A stretch of DNA of 64,000 bases. Source: Caprella mutica (lineage: Eukaryota; Arthropoda; Malacostraca; Amphipoda; Caprellidae). The notes under the pieces were generated by a model. It made no database searches, was not told the DNA's origin, and saw only the letters and a list, made by a program, of their open reading frames with translations. The stretch lies in the NCBI GenBank assembly GCA_947561585.1, contig CANNZV010000118.1, positions 310,001 through 374,000 of the forward strand, in the 5' to 3' direction. Both the position numbers and the translations under genes were made by a program. Positions 10,846-21,968 of this stretch are shown piece by piece (positions within the stretch are counted from its first letter, which is position 1; every line of letters begins with the position of its first letter).

Positions 10846-11798
10846 TATGAGTAAACTTATTTCTCTGTGTAGTTTGAATACTTTATAGGATTACTTATTA
10901 TAAGAGCTTCCTATTGAGAAATAATGGGATAATTGAAATATCTATTTAAAACATTACATTTTTGGAAGTAGTCTAAAATTACATTGTACTCGTACCTTTT
11001 CGTGAACAAATAGTTATATTAATCAATCGTTCAATTAAAAATTTAACAATATTCATTTTATTTGGCTTATAACAGATCATCAACCTAAATATCCAATTGT
11101 AGTGAATGGCAATTATATAAACTGTAGAAATGTAAATTTTGAACATATTACGGGATTATATGATAAGTTTTTTTTATCATTATTTGAATAGGGAATGTTT
11201 TACATGAAAATATATAAAATATCTGGAAATTTTTATCATAAGATCTTTAGTTCAGGGGTTGTTTACATACGCAATGTAAGAACATTGTCAATTTTATTTC
11301 CAAATAGAAGAATTGAAAACGAGCATATTTTTAATCGTATTTCAATTAAATGTATTGATATAGCTATTACGGTTCGACGAATCCAATTTTATTGCAGAAC
11401 TATAAATACACTTCATTAGTTTCATTTGTAAAATCTGTAACAAATTGACAATCTTTTTCTTTTCCTGAAAGAGACATCTCATAAAAAAGATATATTATAG
11501 AAATGAAGCACTTTTATATAGTAATGAAAATCTTCCCTTTTCCCGAATTTCTTACGATGGGAGAGGCATGGAGATAGTTAGGAAATGAACACTGGTCTTT
11601 CATTGATCTTTTACAGACAAGAACACGAGGAGTGATGAAAGGGTGTTTATAATTGGCACTGGGAGAAGGAGAATTAATTGGAAGGAATATGTATTGGTAG
11701 CTGGGAGACGGAATTGTTTTAATTAATATAAAAAGTTATAGAGAGTGTGATTTATAATTTGTTACATGTATAGTTGTAGTTATCATATTACGAATATG
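10846..11798. other. AT-rich non-coding stretch
   Basis: No recognisable gene or element. A short open frame at 11195..11419 has no known domain and typical AT-rich non-coding composition. Confidence 0.5.
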
Positions 11799-11889
11799 AA
11801 TATAAGTAGGACTGGGACAAAATGCTTTAAGCATAAAAGAATATTCTTGAGCATATTTATCGTTAGGGCATATTTTTTTTTATGCTCAT

Positions 11890-12244
11890 AAAATAAAGCA
11901 TATGCTTTTCCCGAAATGAAATTGCTCAGAAAATAAAGCATATTCTTTTTCCGAAAAGAATATGCTCATATAATAAAGCATATTCTTTTTCCAAAAAGAA
12001 TATGCTCATATAATATAGCATATTCTTTTTCCGAAAAGAATATGCTCATATAATAAAGCATATTCTTTTTCCGAAAAGAATATGCTCATATAATAAAGCA
12101 TATTCATTTTCCGAAAAGAATATGCTCATATAATAAAGCATATTCTTTTTCCAAAAAGAATATGCTCATATAATAAAGCATATTCTTTTTCCAAAAAGAA
12201 TATGCTCATATAATAAAGCATATTCTTTTTCCGGAAAGAATATG
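11890..12244. repeat. 40-bp hairpin repeat, about 8-9 units
   Basis: TATTCTTTTT (once TATTCATTTT) begins at 11941 and at each 40-bp step to 12221. Each unit contains GCATATTCTTTTTCC followed by GAAAAGAATATGC, an inverted repeat, so every unit can fold. It forms the left subterminal region of the hAT-like element. Confidence 0.92.
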
Positions 12245-12904
12245 ATTTTATCCACAGAAGGGTGGTTGATAAATAAAAGCTATTCGAAATTTTCAATTAC
12301 AAATGTATGGATAATATTTTAATGAAAACATGGATCGAATGTATATTTTTGAAGAAATTTCGTATTTCTACAAATGTAACATACAAAGTCACTTCTAATT
12401 ATTGGTGTGAAGAGTTGTCATTCACATCTCGCAACCCACATTGGCGCATGCTTAAAATTGATGAAGTCCAACTTCGACCAAGATTGCTCTTTGACTTCAC
12501 AGATTTGGAGTAAGAATAGTAAACAAACGACTAGTATCACTAAAACCTTGTAGTATATTCTTAAATAATTTAAAATCTTACTCTTAATTCAACATTGCTA
12601 ATCGAGAAATTATGTAGATTATATCAGACTATAAAAATGGTAGATTGCTCTCATAAATTAATCGGTGAGATAACAATGCATTATTAGTTTGTATTTAGCA
12701 TGCTCTGCTCACAAATATTTACATTTTAAATTTAAATTTTATATAGGAGAATCCATTTTCAGACCAAAACTAGTACACTTGGTTCTTGACAATAATTATA
12801 TAGCTGTAATTGTTTTTTAGCTTCCTGTTGAGATGAGATCGTGAAACCAAAAAAGTTTACCAATATTAATTTCCCTGGTTGATATTGATTAAATAAAAAA
12901 AAAA

Positions 12905-13105
12905 TATTAGGCATACTATTGAGCATATTTTAAAGCATAAAAAGCATATTTTAGAGCATAAAAAGCATATTTTGGAGCATAAAAAGCATATATTAGAGCA
13001 TAAAAAGCATATTTTACAGCATAAAAAGCATATTTAAGAGCATAAAAAGCATATTTTTGAAGCACAAAAAGCATATTTTTGAAGCATAAAAAGCATATCT
13101 CTAAA
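12905..13105. repeat. ~21-bp AAAAAGCATATTTT array
   Basis: About nine units of GAGCATAAAAAGCATATTTT, with 1-2 bp length changes, make up the right subterminal part of the hAT-like element. The shared word GCATA links it to the 40-bp hairpin array at the other end. Confidence 0.9.
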
Positions 13106-13182
13106 AGCATATAGTCCCAGCCCTAAATATAAGTATATGAGGAATAGTATTGATATATTTAATGGTTTATAATTGGATTTTG

Positions 13183-13763
13183 GGATCTCTTTACTTTTAC
13201 GGTCCGAAAATGTTTGATTTACATTTACTGTCCGAATATTTTTCTGATGTACTTTTACGGTCCGAACTTTTTTTCGATTTACTTTTACGGTCTAAATCGT
13301 TTGTGATTTACTTTTACGGTTTCAATTTTTTTAAATAAAAAAGGAAATGATTATAATTAATTAAAAATATATATTATTATTAATAAATAGGTATTCGCAT
13401 GAATTATCAAAGAATGACATTTCCATTGAGGAATGTTCCATCTTGAATATTGAAGAGTAATAAACTTGATATTTAGAGCTCCTTGTATGGCTTAAAAGCA
13501 AATCAGCGGTATCATATTTTCAAGCCTAAATGTTTAAAAAAAATGAAAATTTTGATTTCAAATTTTGATTCTCAATATGATTTTTAATTATGATTTCCAT
13601 TTCGTTATAGAATTTTAATGTTTACTTTTACGGTACGAAATTTGTTTTTGATTTACTTATACGGTCTGAATTTTTTTGATTTACTTTTACGGTCTGACCT
13701 CTTATTTCTGATTTACTTTTACGGTCCGAACTTTTTTCTTGGAGCGTAAAAGTAAAGATATCC
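13183..13763. mobile_element. Repeat-bearing MITE with TTTACTTTTACG ends
   Basis: TCTTTACTTTTACG at 13188..13201 is matched by its exact reverse complement at 13745..13758, and the similarity extends outward (GGATCTC against GGATATC). Inside, GATTTACTTTTACGGTCCGAA-type units of about 30-34 bp form two arrays in the same orientation (13188..13335 and 13620..13745), separated by about 280 bp of unique DNA. No target duplication is evident, so the exact ends and superfamily are uncertain. Confidence 0.65.
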
Positions 13764-13797
13764 GAATTTTGTTTCAATATGTCAACAGATTGATCTA

Positions 13798-14528
13798 GAT
13801 TAGAGGTTCTCAAATTGCGGTACTCGGCCCCAGTTTGGCCTTCGTGGGGCCTTGGAAATGAGAATACAAAATTTGCATGCTGTAGTAATGATACTGTCTA
13901 CAAGCATATATTATTAGATTTCTAAGTAAATCTCCCCCGCCACTCAAGATGATGTCAGCAAGAAAATGCAAATACAGAAAAAAGTACATGCAGTATAGAC
14001 TCACAGGAATTACTGATAGTAATGCTGGAAACCCATATGAGTCATCTGTGAGAAAGTGCTGTCAAGAAAAGCATAAAACCGAATAAATAACTGTAGCACT
14101 TTGAAAAATTTAATGGGAACTTTAGGAGATTTTCAGAAAACATTTAAATTTAAAAAAAAAATGAGAATTCAAACAGAATAATTGCAACATTATACAAAAT
14201 TTCTTACAAAATTGCTCAACAACGAAAACCTCACACAATTGCAGAAGAGCTGATAAAACCCTGCATTTTGGAAGCAGCTGTTCTGATGTTAGGCCATTAT
14301 GCTGAGACTGAATGAGGAAATTATCTCTGTCAAATGGCACAGTTCAATGTAGGGTACAAGAAATGAGTGTGGATATCTTATCACAGCTTATTGTAGCTCT
14401 GCACAAAACTTCATGATTTGCTCTTCAATTGGATGAGTCGACAGACGGTGCTCATCGTTCGCAACTCATTGCATATGTGAGGTAAGTGACTGAAGAGAGC
14501 ATCCTTGATGATTGTTTGTTTTGAAAAT
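13798..14528 (+). pseudogene. Decayed hAT (Charlie/ZBED-type) transposase fragment
   Basis: The left edge has TAGAGGTTCTCAAATTGCGG, resembling the CAGNGGTTCTCAA start of Charlie-like hAT elements. Downstream on the plus strand, frames with intervening stops and shifts read KPHTIAEELI (about 14223), LSNGTVQCRVQEMSVDILSQ and LDESTD (about 14434), followed by an IAYVR-like block. These are hallmarks of the hAT/ZBED5-FAM200 transposase family; the Asp of LDESTD is catalytic. At least three in-frame stops and one frameshift are visible, so it is dead. The 3' half (RNase H remainder and dimerisation region) is missing, and the end abuts the LINE 3' region at about 14530. Confidence 0.8.
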
Positions 14529-14529
14529 T

Positions 14530-17500
14530 CAAAGTATTTTAGTATTTGAAAGTATTTATTCAACCTCTCGCAATACCCTTCATTATTAAAAACCAAGAGT
14601 CGGGTACCCAATTGGTTCGACACATATTTATTAAAAAAAGAAAGAATGAGGGGGCCCAAATAAGCATCTAGGCTTTTAGGGCATCCTAAAACTAAAATTA
14701 AAAACACAAAATAACTATACTTAACACAATACACTATTTACATATTAATTTGTAATTAAACTATAATCCGTACAATTTGCAAATTTACATCAACATTTAT
14801 ATCTACCTTCATAGAAAATCTATTACACCCTATAAAAATTAAAAATGTTCTCCCTACAATTGCGACTAAACACATAAACACTACTAACATTGCGTTGCTC
14901 CAAAGAAAAACTATTCCACTTCAAAATGCCTCTATACAAAAAACTTCTCTGAGACTTTGCCTTATTAAATCTAGGCAGGCATAAATCGTACACGTTACGT
15001 GTCAAAAACATATGCCGCTCACCTACGAATGATAATTGGTTTCTGAGATAATTGTCATGATTATGATATAAAGTCATATGGAAATAAATTGCAGTCCTAT
15101 ATCGGTACACATCATCAATCTTCATTATGCGCATATTGTAGAAATAAGGCATTGTATGCTCATTGAAATCCAGATCATTTATACCCCGAATTGCTTTCTT
15201 TTGTAATACGAACAACTTATTGGTAGCACCACTCGGAGCACTGAACCAGATTTCAATGGCATACTGAAGGACAGGGTAAACTAAAGCAAAATATAACATC
15301 CTAAGTATTTAAGAAGGGGCGCACCGCTTCAATTTATATATCACTCCAATAGACTTCGAAATGTTAGCAGAAACATAATCAATATGATGGCGGAACGTAA
15401 GGTGCCTGTCCAAGATAATGCCGAGAAATTTAAAAGTGTCAGTTTCACCGATCATCCCACCCCCAAGGTAGACGGGAGGAAGCACAATGTCGTTCCTGTA
15501 AGAAAATACAATAAACTTCGTTTTATTGATATTGATTGAGATTTTGTTTGCACATAGCCAGTTGAATACATTTGACAATTGGTTATCTGCTTGAATACTA
15601 AATTTTTCGATACTTTCCCTCAAAAATGGACAAGATAATGTACTATCATCAGCGAACAATAAAAATTTGAAAAATCTTGATGAGTTAGGAAGATCGTTAA
15701 TAAAAATCAAGAATAACAGAGGTCCAAGGACTGAACCCTGGGGGACACCATGGGTGACCGGTAACACAGTGGATTTGTACTTATCAATTTGAACGTATTG
15801 GCATCGACCGCTAAGATATGATGCAAACCAGACGTGCGCCACCCCCCTCACACCATAATGATAGAGTTTGGACAACAAAATACTATGATCTACGCAATCA
15901 AAAGCCTTCTTGAAATCCAAGAAGACCGAAAACATGTATTTGTTATTATCTAGATTATTGTATACTTCCTGAACGTGATTTAAGATAGCATGAGTAGTTG
16001 ATCTCTTATGTCTGAATCCATACTGACCAGAATGCAATACATTGTGACTTTCTAGATAATTTATCAACTTAGAGTGAACTACTTTTTCCAATATTTTGCT
16101 GAAAATATTCAATATAGAGATGGGTCGATAGTTATTTAGATTAGATGATTCACCTCCCTTTAAGATAGGAACAATTCTGGCTATCTTGTACACGTCAGGA
16201 AATATACCCATACTTAATGAGTTATTAAACAAATCTGCCAAGACAGGAGACAATATACGAGATACACTCTTTAATAGTACTACAGGAAAAGAAGCACTGT
16301 CACATGGCTTATTTTTTAAATTGTTTATAATAACTTCTATTTCATTTGACAGGACAGGCGAGAAAAATAAAGAGTGTGGAAAGCTACCTGATAGATAATC
16401 ACTTGGACAAAAATTACACGAAGGAACTGATTCAGCTATACTACTCCCAACCGATGAGAAATGCAAGTTAAAAACTCTACATATATCATTCATATCCTTA
16501 TATGTGACATCATCAATTATCAATTTATCAATATTACCTTTAGTTCGCTTCGAACCCCCAACAATATCATTTATTAAATTCCACGTGCTTTTTATATTGC
16601 CTATTGCTTCATCAAACTTTATCGTATAATAGCCCCTCCTAGCAGCTCTAATCATACCAGTTACAAAATTTCTATAGCGTTTATAAGTATGTTCAGGCAT
16701 AAGTCCCTGACTATACAAAACAAGAAACTTTTGTCGTTTCTTAAAATTCCCAACGATGGTACTATCAATCCACGGTTTAAGTTTATTTTTAGCAGAAATA
16801 GTTTTTGAGATTAGAGGAATATGAGTATCGTAATAGTTCGTTAACACAGAATTGAAATTCAAAAAAGAAAAATTAATATCTAGATTAGTTACAATGGGAG
16901 TGAAATCATGATTAGAAAGAGCTGCAATGAAACAATGAGTAGTACTAGCATTGATTAGACGGTAGGTGATAGTGTCCGAAATAGAATCACTGCTGGAAGT
17001 TCTAAAGACATTTTTATTTATGTAAAATATAGGGAAGTGATCAGATAAGCTAGAGGTGATTATTCCACTTTTGCTATTGAAGGGAGAGGAAGAAAATATA
17101 TTATCAATTAGTGTGCATGAATCAGTAGTCACTCTAGTTGGTCTAGTAATATTTGGAATAAGGGAATTTGCATGCATGATATCTCTAAATAAATTGGAGT
17201 AGTTGTTATCCGCACTGTCAATAAGATTAATATTAAAGTCACCACACACCAACACCTCATAGTACCCTGCGGCAGATAGGCGACCCAACATATCATCAAT
17301 TAAATCAATGAACAAGCCAATATTACTGTTAGGGGGACGATATAAACAACAAATAACAAATTTTTTCCCATCCCTACGACATTCAGCCACCAGAGCTTCA
17401 CCAAAATCATAAGAAACACAAAATTCGTTAAGAGATTGAGACCTAAATCGGTTGTTAACATACACACTAACTCCTCCCCCTCTTATGTTACCACCCCTTA

Positions 17501-18170
17501 ATGCATGATAAACCTGGTAATTATCAATATTCACTAAGTCTCAGTTAGAATTATTTAGCCAAGTTTCAGTTAAACAAATGATATTAAAATCCACTGTCAG
17601 TAATTTAACTTCAGACACAAATTCATCTAATTTAGGTAACAGGGATCGTATATTATAGTGAATCACGGACAGGTTAACGTTACTTCCTAAATTTAGTTTC
17701 ACAAATTCTTCAATTGTGTAGTATTGACTTTGATTAGCTGAGTCCAGATACCAACGCTGAAATGATGAGACACTAAGATGTGTGGAACCTCGAACTATTA
17801 GGCCAACCCTGGAACCTCGAACTATTAGGCCAACTCCCGTGTCAGATGTCTGGAGTATTTGTAGAAGTTTAAAGGTGTGCATTGGTAATTTGACTGGTGC
17901 GATTTATGTAAAGCTAATCTTTTTTCTCATTTACTCTCTTGGATATACCCGTCCCCTTTTAACTGCAAATTACAATACTTTACCATAGTAAAAATCATTA
18001 CCATTAAAATTTCACTTAAGAGTTAACTCCCCATTACCGTTATGAACCTATATACTGTCCTTTGATATTAAACTATTCCGCAAGATTGAAATTTAGTTTT
18101 GTACATTCGCATTTCCTTACTATTTAATTATTTACTCAAAACTTTAATATTTATTATCACTTCAATATTT
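14530..18170 (-). mobile_element. LINE 1 (CR1/Jockey-type non-LTR retrotransposon)
   Basis: This element comprises a 3' UTR (about 14530-14822, with an AATAAA on the minus strand near 14562), the endonuclease/reverse-transcriptase frame, and the start of a 5' UTR. It is one of three LINE remnants in the window and differs in sequence from the one at 50-61 kb. I cannot fix the true 5' end. It may extend across the satellite at 18.2-19.4 kb to the GC-richer block near 19600-19740. No separate ORF1 (gag-like) is seen. Confidence 0.85.
14823..17882 (-). pseudogene. LINE 1 ORF2: endonuclease + reverse transcriptase, two in-frame stops
   Basis: One reading frame from the ATG at 17882 to 14823 (about 1,019 codons). 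It starts with an EEP (exonuclease-endonuclease-phosphatase) endonuclease: HYNIRSLLPKLDEF, LTETWL with the catalytic Glu, VCGDFNINLID and LSDHFPIFY. The reverse transcriptase follows: NNYRPISILNIFSKILEK, FLDFKKAFDCVDH, GVPQGSVLGPLLF and the active site FADD (about 15645). A LINE C-terminal region (VYPVLQYAIEIWF) ends the frame. The frame is broken only by TGA at 17541..17543, just after the TETWLNN motif, and TAA at 15309..15311. There is no frameshift, which points to recent decay. Codons near 17784-17837 carry a 27-bp tandem duplication encoding VGLIVRGS twice. Confidence 0.9.
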
Positions 18171-19419
18171 ACTTTTAGATACTTACCCTTACTTAAGATA
18201 CTTACCTTTACTTAGATACTTACCCTTACTTAGATATTTACCCTTACTTAAGATACTTACCCTTACTTAAGATACTTACCCTTACTTAGATACTTACCCT
18301 TACTTAGATACTTACCATTACTTAAGATACTTACCCGTACTTAGATACTTAGCCTTACTTAGATACTTACCTTTATTTAAGATACTTACCCTTACTTAAG
18401 ATACTTACCCTTACTTAAGATACTTACCCTTACTTAGATACTTACCCTTACTTAAGATACTTACCCTTACTTAAGATACTTACCTTTACTTAGATACTTA
18501 CCTTTACTTAGATACTTACCTTTACTTAGATACTTACCCTTACTTAAGATACTTACCCTTACTTAGATACTTACCCTTACTTAGATACTTACCATTACTT
18601 AAGATACTTACCATTACTTAGATACTTACCCTTACTTAAGATACTTACCTTTACTTAAGATACTTACCCTTACTTAAGATACTTACTTTTACTTATATAC
18701 TTACCTTTACTTAGACACTTACCCTTACTTAAGATACTTACTTTTACTTAGATACTTACTTTTACTTAGATACTTACCCTTACTTAAGATACTTACCTTT
18801 ACTTAAGATACTTACCCTTACTTAAGATACTTACTTTTACTTAGATACTTACCTTTACTTAGATACTTACCTTTACTTAGATACTTACCTTTACTTAGAT
18901 ACTTACCATTACTTAAGATACTTACCCTTACTTAAGATACTTACTTTTACTTAGATACTTACCTTTACTTAGACACTTACCCTTACTTAAGATACTTACT
19001 TTTACTTAGATACTTACCTTTACTTAGATACTTACCTTTACTTAGATACTTACCTTTACTTAGATACTTACCTTTACTTAGATACTTACCATTACTTAAG
19101 ATACTTACCCTTACTTAAGATACTTACTTTTACTTAGATACTTACCTTTACTTAGACACTTACCCTTACTTAAGATACTTACTTTTACTTAGATACTTAC
19201 TTTTACTTAGATACTTACCTTTACTTAGATACTTACCTTTACTTAGATACTTACCTTTACTTAGATACTTACCATTACTTAAGATACTTACCCTTACTTA
19301 AGATACTTACTTTTTCTTAGATATTTACCTTTACTTAGATACTTACCTTTACTTAGATACTTACCTTTACTAAGATACTAACCTTTACTTAGATACCTAC
19401 CTTTTCATATACTTACCTT
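18171..19419. repeat. 18/19-bp satellite, about 65-70 units, U1-complementary on the minus strand
   Basis: Units alternate irregularly between ACTTACCTTTACTTAGAT (18 bp) and ACTTACCCTTACTTAAGAT (19 bp). Read on the minus strand, each unit contains AGGTAAGTATC or GGGTAAGTATC, the consensus metazoan 5' splice site. The plus strand accordingly contains ATACTTACC, the same letters as the first nine bases of U1 snRNA. The array sits just upstream of LINE 1 in the LINE's sense direction. No coding potential. Confidence 0.95.
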
Positions 19420-19919
19420 GTTTAATTTGGTAAAACCTATATACCTGCTAATCTAAAAATTATCACTACCGAACGATTTGAATCTTCAATTCATAAGTCC
19501 TTTGTAATTTGGAAATTTTTATAACTGAATTTCTTTATTTAAATCTCCAGTTCTTGATTACTTATTTAGTTTTACAGAATCTAACGTTCCCTTTAAATTT
19601 ACAGCCACATCAGTGCGTAGGCCAGTCCATGTGCAGAGACCGGGCGGATTCTCTATCTTTCGTGCTGAGAGGGGTTATGCGGCAACATTTCCCGTTTTCG
19701 CAGTGATAGAGTTGTAGCCCCTATCGTCCATTCATGTACTCGCACCAACAATATTAGTTAAAATTAAATGATTAATTTAATTCTGTTTTAATATCCCCCA
19801 TACTGGTACAATTATATACAACAATTTTTTAAGTCTAAGTTAAAAGAATTATTTAAATTGAAACTAAAGTTTATTACTTTTCATTTAAATTTCTTAAAAG
19901 TTTCCCTTCCAAAATTAAA
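19420..19919. other. Possible LINE 1 5' end; GC-richer block at 19600-19740
   Basis: Mostly AT-rich, but 19600-19740 is GC-richer (for example GAGACCGGGCGGATTC). LINE 5' UTRs and internal promoters are often GC-richer than their surroundings, so this may be the original 5' end of LINE 1 with the satellite inside its 5' UTR. That is an inference from position only. Confidence 0.3.
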
Positions 19920-19929
19920 GATGTATCCC

Positions 19930-20540
19930 CTAATAGGTTGAGGAAACAATGGTTAATCTCATCGATGTTGAAATCAATTAAAATGAAATGTATTTATTTT
20001 AAGCACTTCAAACGTAATGAATTATCTGCAACATTCTATAAGCGACACAGAAATATATTAACTCGAACCATAAGAAATACTAAACGTATCAAAATGACAG
20101 TTTTCTTTGTTGTGGGGATGACATTAAAGGTACGTACGTGGAAGCTTATAATTGGCTTGATTCTCAAGAAATGACCGAGCTCTATTTCAGCTATGAATGT
20201 GGGCAGATCTGAGACAGCTGACCCAAAGGTTATTGCGCGAGGTTTCAATGACTATTTCAGTAGTGTAGCTAGTTTTTTTGACTCAACTATTCCCCCTCCT
20301 TCATCAGATCCAATTAGTAATATTAACGTAAATCTAGCTTGTTCACTATCTTGGACTTCCGTTACACCTTTTGAGATCATAGACAGACATAGTAGTTAAT
20401 TCACTATTGAATCTTATGATCTTTATTGTATCACTTCTAAAATGGTAAAATCTGTAATTCACATATTATGTCAACCTTTTTCTCCTATTATTAATCAATC
20501 TTTTTCTTCTGTTCTATTTCCTGACATTTTAAAGAAGGCA
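19930..20540 (+). pseudogene. LINE 2 fragment: pre-RT region and start of reverse transcriptase
   Basis: Plus-strand frames read FYKRHRNILTRTIRNTK, a typical LINE linker between endonuclease and RT. They continue with DPKVIARGFNDYFSSVA, then after shifts SVIHILCQPFSPIINQSFSS and VLFPDILK, the segment that precedes RT motif 1 in CR1/Jockey-type LINEs. Frame changes near 20174 and 20396 show decay. The Tc1-like element at 20541 follows immediately, and no later RT motif is found beyond it, so the copy is truncated at both ends. Its orientation is opposite to LINE 1. Confidence 0.75.
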
Positions 20541-21748
20541 CCAAAAAGAACACAGAGCAAAAGTTAGGGAACAGTTGTTATTGCATTAACCATTGGCTAA
20601 ATAGATATACAAAATTAATATTTTGTGAAGAGTCCTTTATTTCTGATGACCTCATTCGATTTTTAGCAGAATTATGGTGTTATCTTCTGTCACTTTTCTT
20701 TCAGGAATCTTCACAATTAATTCTGTTGTTTGGGATTGCGTTCTCGAGCCCCATCACCAATTACCTTCCAAATGTTTTCAATGAATTTAAATTCCGGGCT
20801 CTGAGCAGTGAGCAGTGAGCATGCAAGCTTAAATGAGAAACTCATTTACTTTCTATGCATGGTTTCACAGATTTAGCCATGTGACAATGAGAATTGTCAT
20901 TCATCAAATTCCGTGATTCAGTATCAAATGATTGCAAATATGGGATGCAATGGTGAATGAGAAGTTGTGTATACACTGCTGCGTTGACCACTCTATGTAC
21001 ATGAACCATTGGGCCGGTTCCCGCAGCAGAAATGATGCTCCAGACCATCATGCTGGCGCCTTGATGTTTCACAGTGTTCTTAACGAACTTCAGGGGGCAG
21101 TCGTTCACCCATATTACCTCGAACGTACATTTTGCTGTCATTTCCTTTCACATTAAACTTATATTCGTCGCTGAAATAAACCATGAACCACTGCTTCCGC
21201 GATAATCGACATGCTTCCTTGGCAAACTCAAGCCTTATTTTTTTTTATATCAGAGGCTTCGATGCAGCATCCAGTTTTTCTATCCTACCCTGTTCAAATT
21301 TATAGAAACTCTGAATCTGGAAACATTGAGACCATGCGTTTCACTCATTTTGTGAGAAATACCTTGAAACGGTCCTTTATGCATAGTCTCACCATGGCAC
21401 GATCTTCTCTGGAGGTAGTTTTTCGTAGTCTTCCTGATCTTAAGCAAATTTAAGCAAACTCTTTAATAAAGGTATTAACATTGTGATGCACAACACTCTA
21501 AGGTGTTTATTTGATGCTTGCAATTTCAGAACGTGACTTTCCATCCTTGCGATGGTAAAAATAGGCGTTTTTCACAGAGAGATACTTGCTTGTTTCAAAG
21601 TAGCAGGCGGCGATAGTTTTGTTCCAATAATTCTACAACCTTTAGTATTAATTCAATATATTGAAACAATGTTTCAAACAATGATTTTCAGTTCATACCT
21701 GTTTATTAACAACTGTTCCTTAACTTTTGCTCAGTGCCTTTTTCGTCC
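20541..21748 (-). mobile_element. Decayed Tc1-like transposon with terminal inverted repeats
   Basis: The left end, GAGCAAAAGTTAGGGAACAG, matches the reverse complement of the right end, CTGTTCCTTAACTTTTGCTC, with one change. Similarity continues outward through an AAAAAG stretch. The length of about 1.2 kb is typical for Tc1. A broken transposase lies between the ends on the minus strand. I could not identify the TA target duplication with confidence. Confidence 0.85.
20842..21480 (-). pseudogene. Tc1-like (DDE) transposase remnant
   Basis: Minus-strand frames read RLEFAKEACRLSRKQW, then VYFSDEYKFN with the first catalytic Asp, KHQGASMMVWSIISAAGTG (the strongly conserved Tc1 VKHGGGSVMVWG-type block), PYLQSF, and NDNSHCHMAKSV, which aligns to QDNAPCHTAK with the second Asp. 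Frame changes near 21141 and a stop at 20842, before the DD34E Glu region, show inactivation. Function in life: cut-and-paste transposase acting on the flanking inverted repeats. Confidence 0.8.
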
Positions 21749-21916
21749 TATTATGGCAATAGTTAAATATTTTGGTAACTATTTGTTTGATTCCGCAAAT
21801 ATTTCTACCAAATACCCACAGGATGTGTAACTTCATTCTAAATAAATTTCACATATTTTCGTTGTCTAATTCTTTTGCAATGAACGAAAATGTTGAATTT
21901 GTTTCAATGACCCATA

Positions 21917-21968
21917 TAACTTATGCTCGATACTGTATATGTATATATACAGTAGCGAACATAAGTTA
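21917..21968. mobile_element. Two Tc1-like ends head-to-head, 14-bp TA-rich spacer
   Basis: TAACTTATGCTCGATACTG (ending at 21935) and CAGTAGCGAACATAAGTTA (from 21950) are inverted copies with two mismatches. The spacer is TATATGTATATATA. CAGT...AAGTTAAGGGACAG is a Tc1-type terminus facing a TA site, so two elements appear to have inserted back to back, or one foldback copy is present. The element running right from 21950 has no matching distal end that I can see. Confidence 0.7.

Larger units (their letters stand above)
11807..13125. mobile_element. Non-autonomous hAT-like element, 1,319 bp, 8-bp TSD AATATAAG
   Basis: The ends are inverted repeats: TAGGACTGGGAC at 11807 and GTCCCAGCCCTA ending at 13125. 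AATATAAG lies immediately outside both (11799..11806 and 13126..13133). An 8-bp TSD and TAGGGCTGGGAC-like ends fit the hAT superfamily. Inside each end lies an array of GCATA-containing words: 40-bp hairpin units at the left and ~21-bp units at the right. These are comparable in position to the subterminal transposase-binding repeats known for hAT. No transposase is encoded. A 68-codon open frame in the middle (12307..12513) is unrecognised and could be captured host sequence or chance. Confidence 0.85.

Noticed and set aside
11890..12244. Possible CRISPR-like palindromic repeats
   Set aside because: The 40-bp units have no variable spacers and lie inside a transposon with target duplications.
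12307..12513. 68-codon open frame inside the hAT-like element as a captured gene
   Set aside because: No recognisable domain and short length; kept only as a note in the element's entry.
14411..14734. 107-codon minus-strand open frame downstream of LINE 1
   Set aside because: It spans the junction of the hAT relic and the LINE 3' UTR and matches no domain.
18171..19419. Telomere-like repeat
   Set aside because: The unit is 18/19 bp, not TTAGG or another simple telomeric word, and it is internal to the window beside a LINE.
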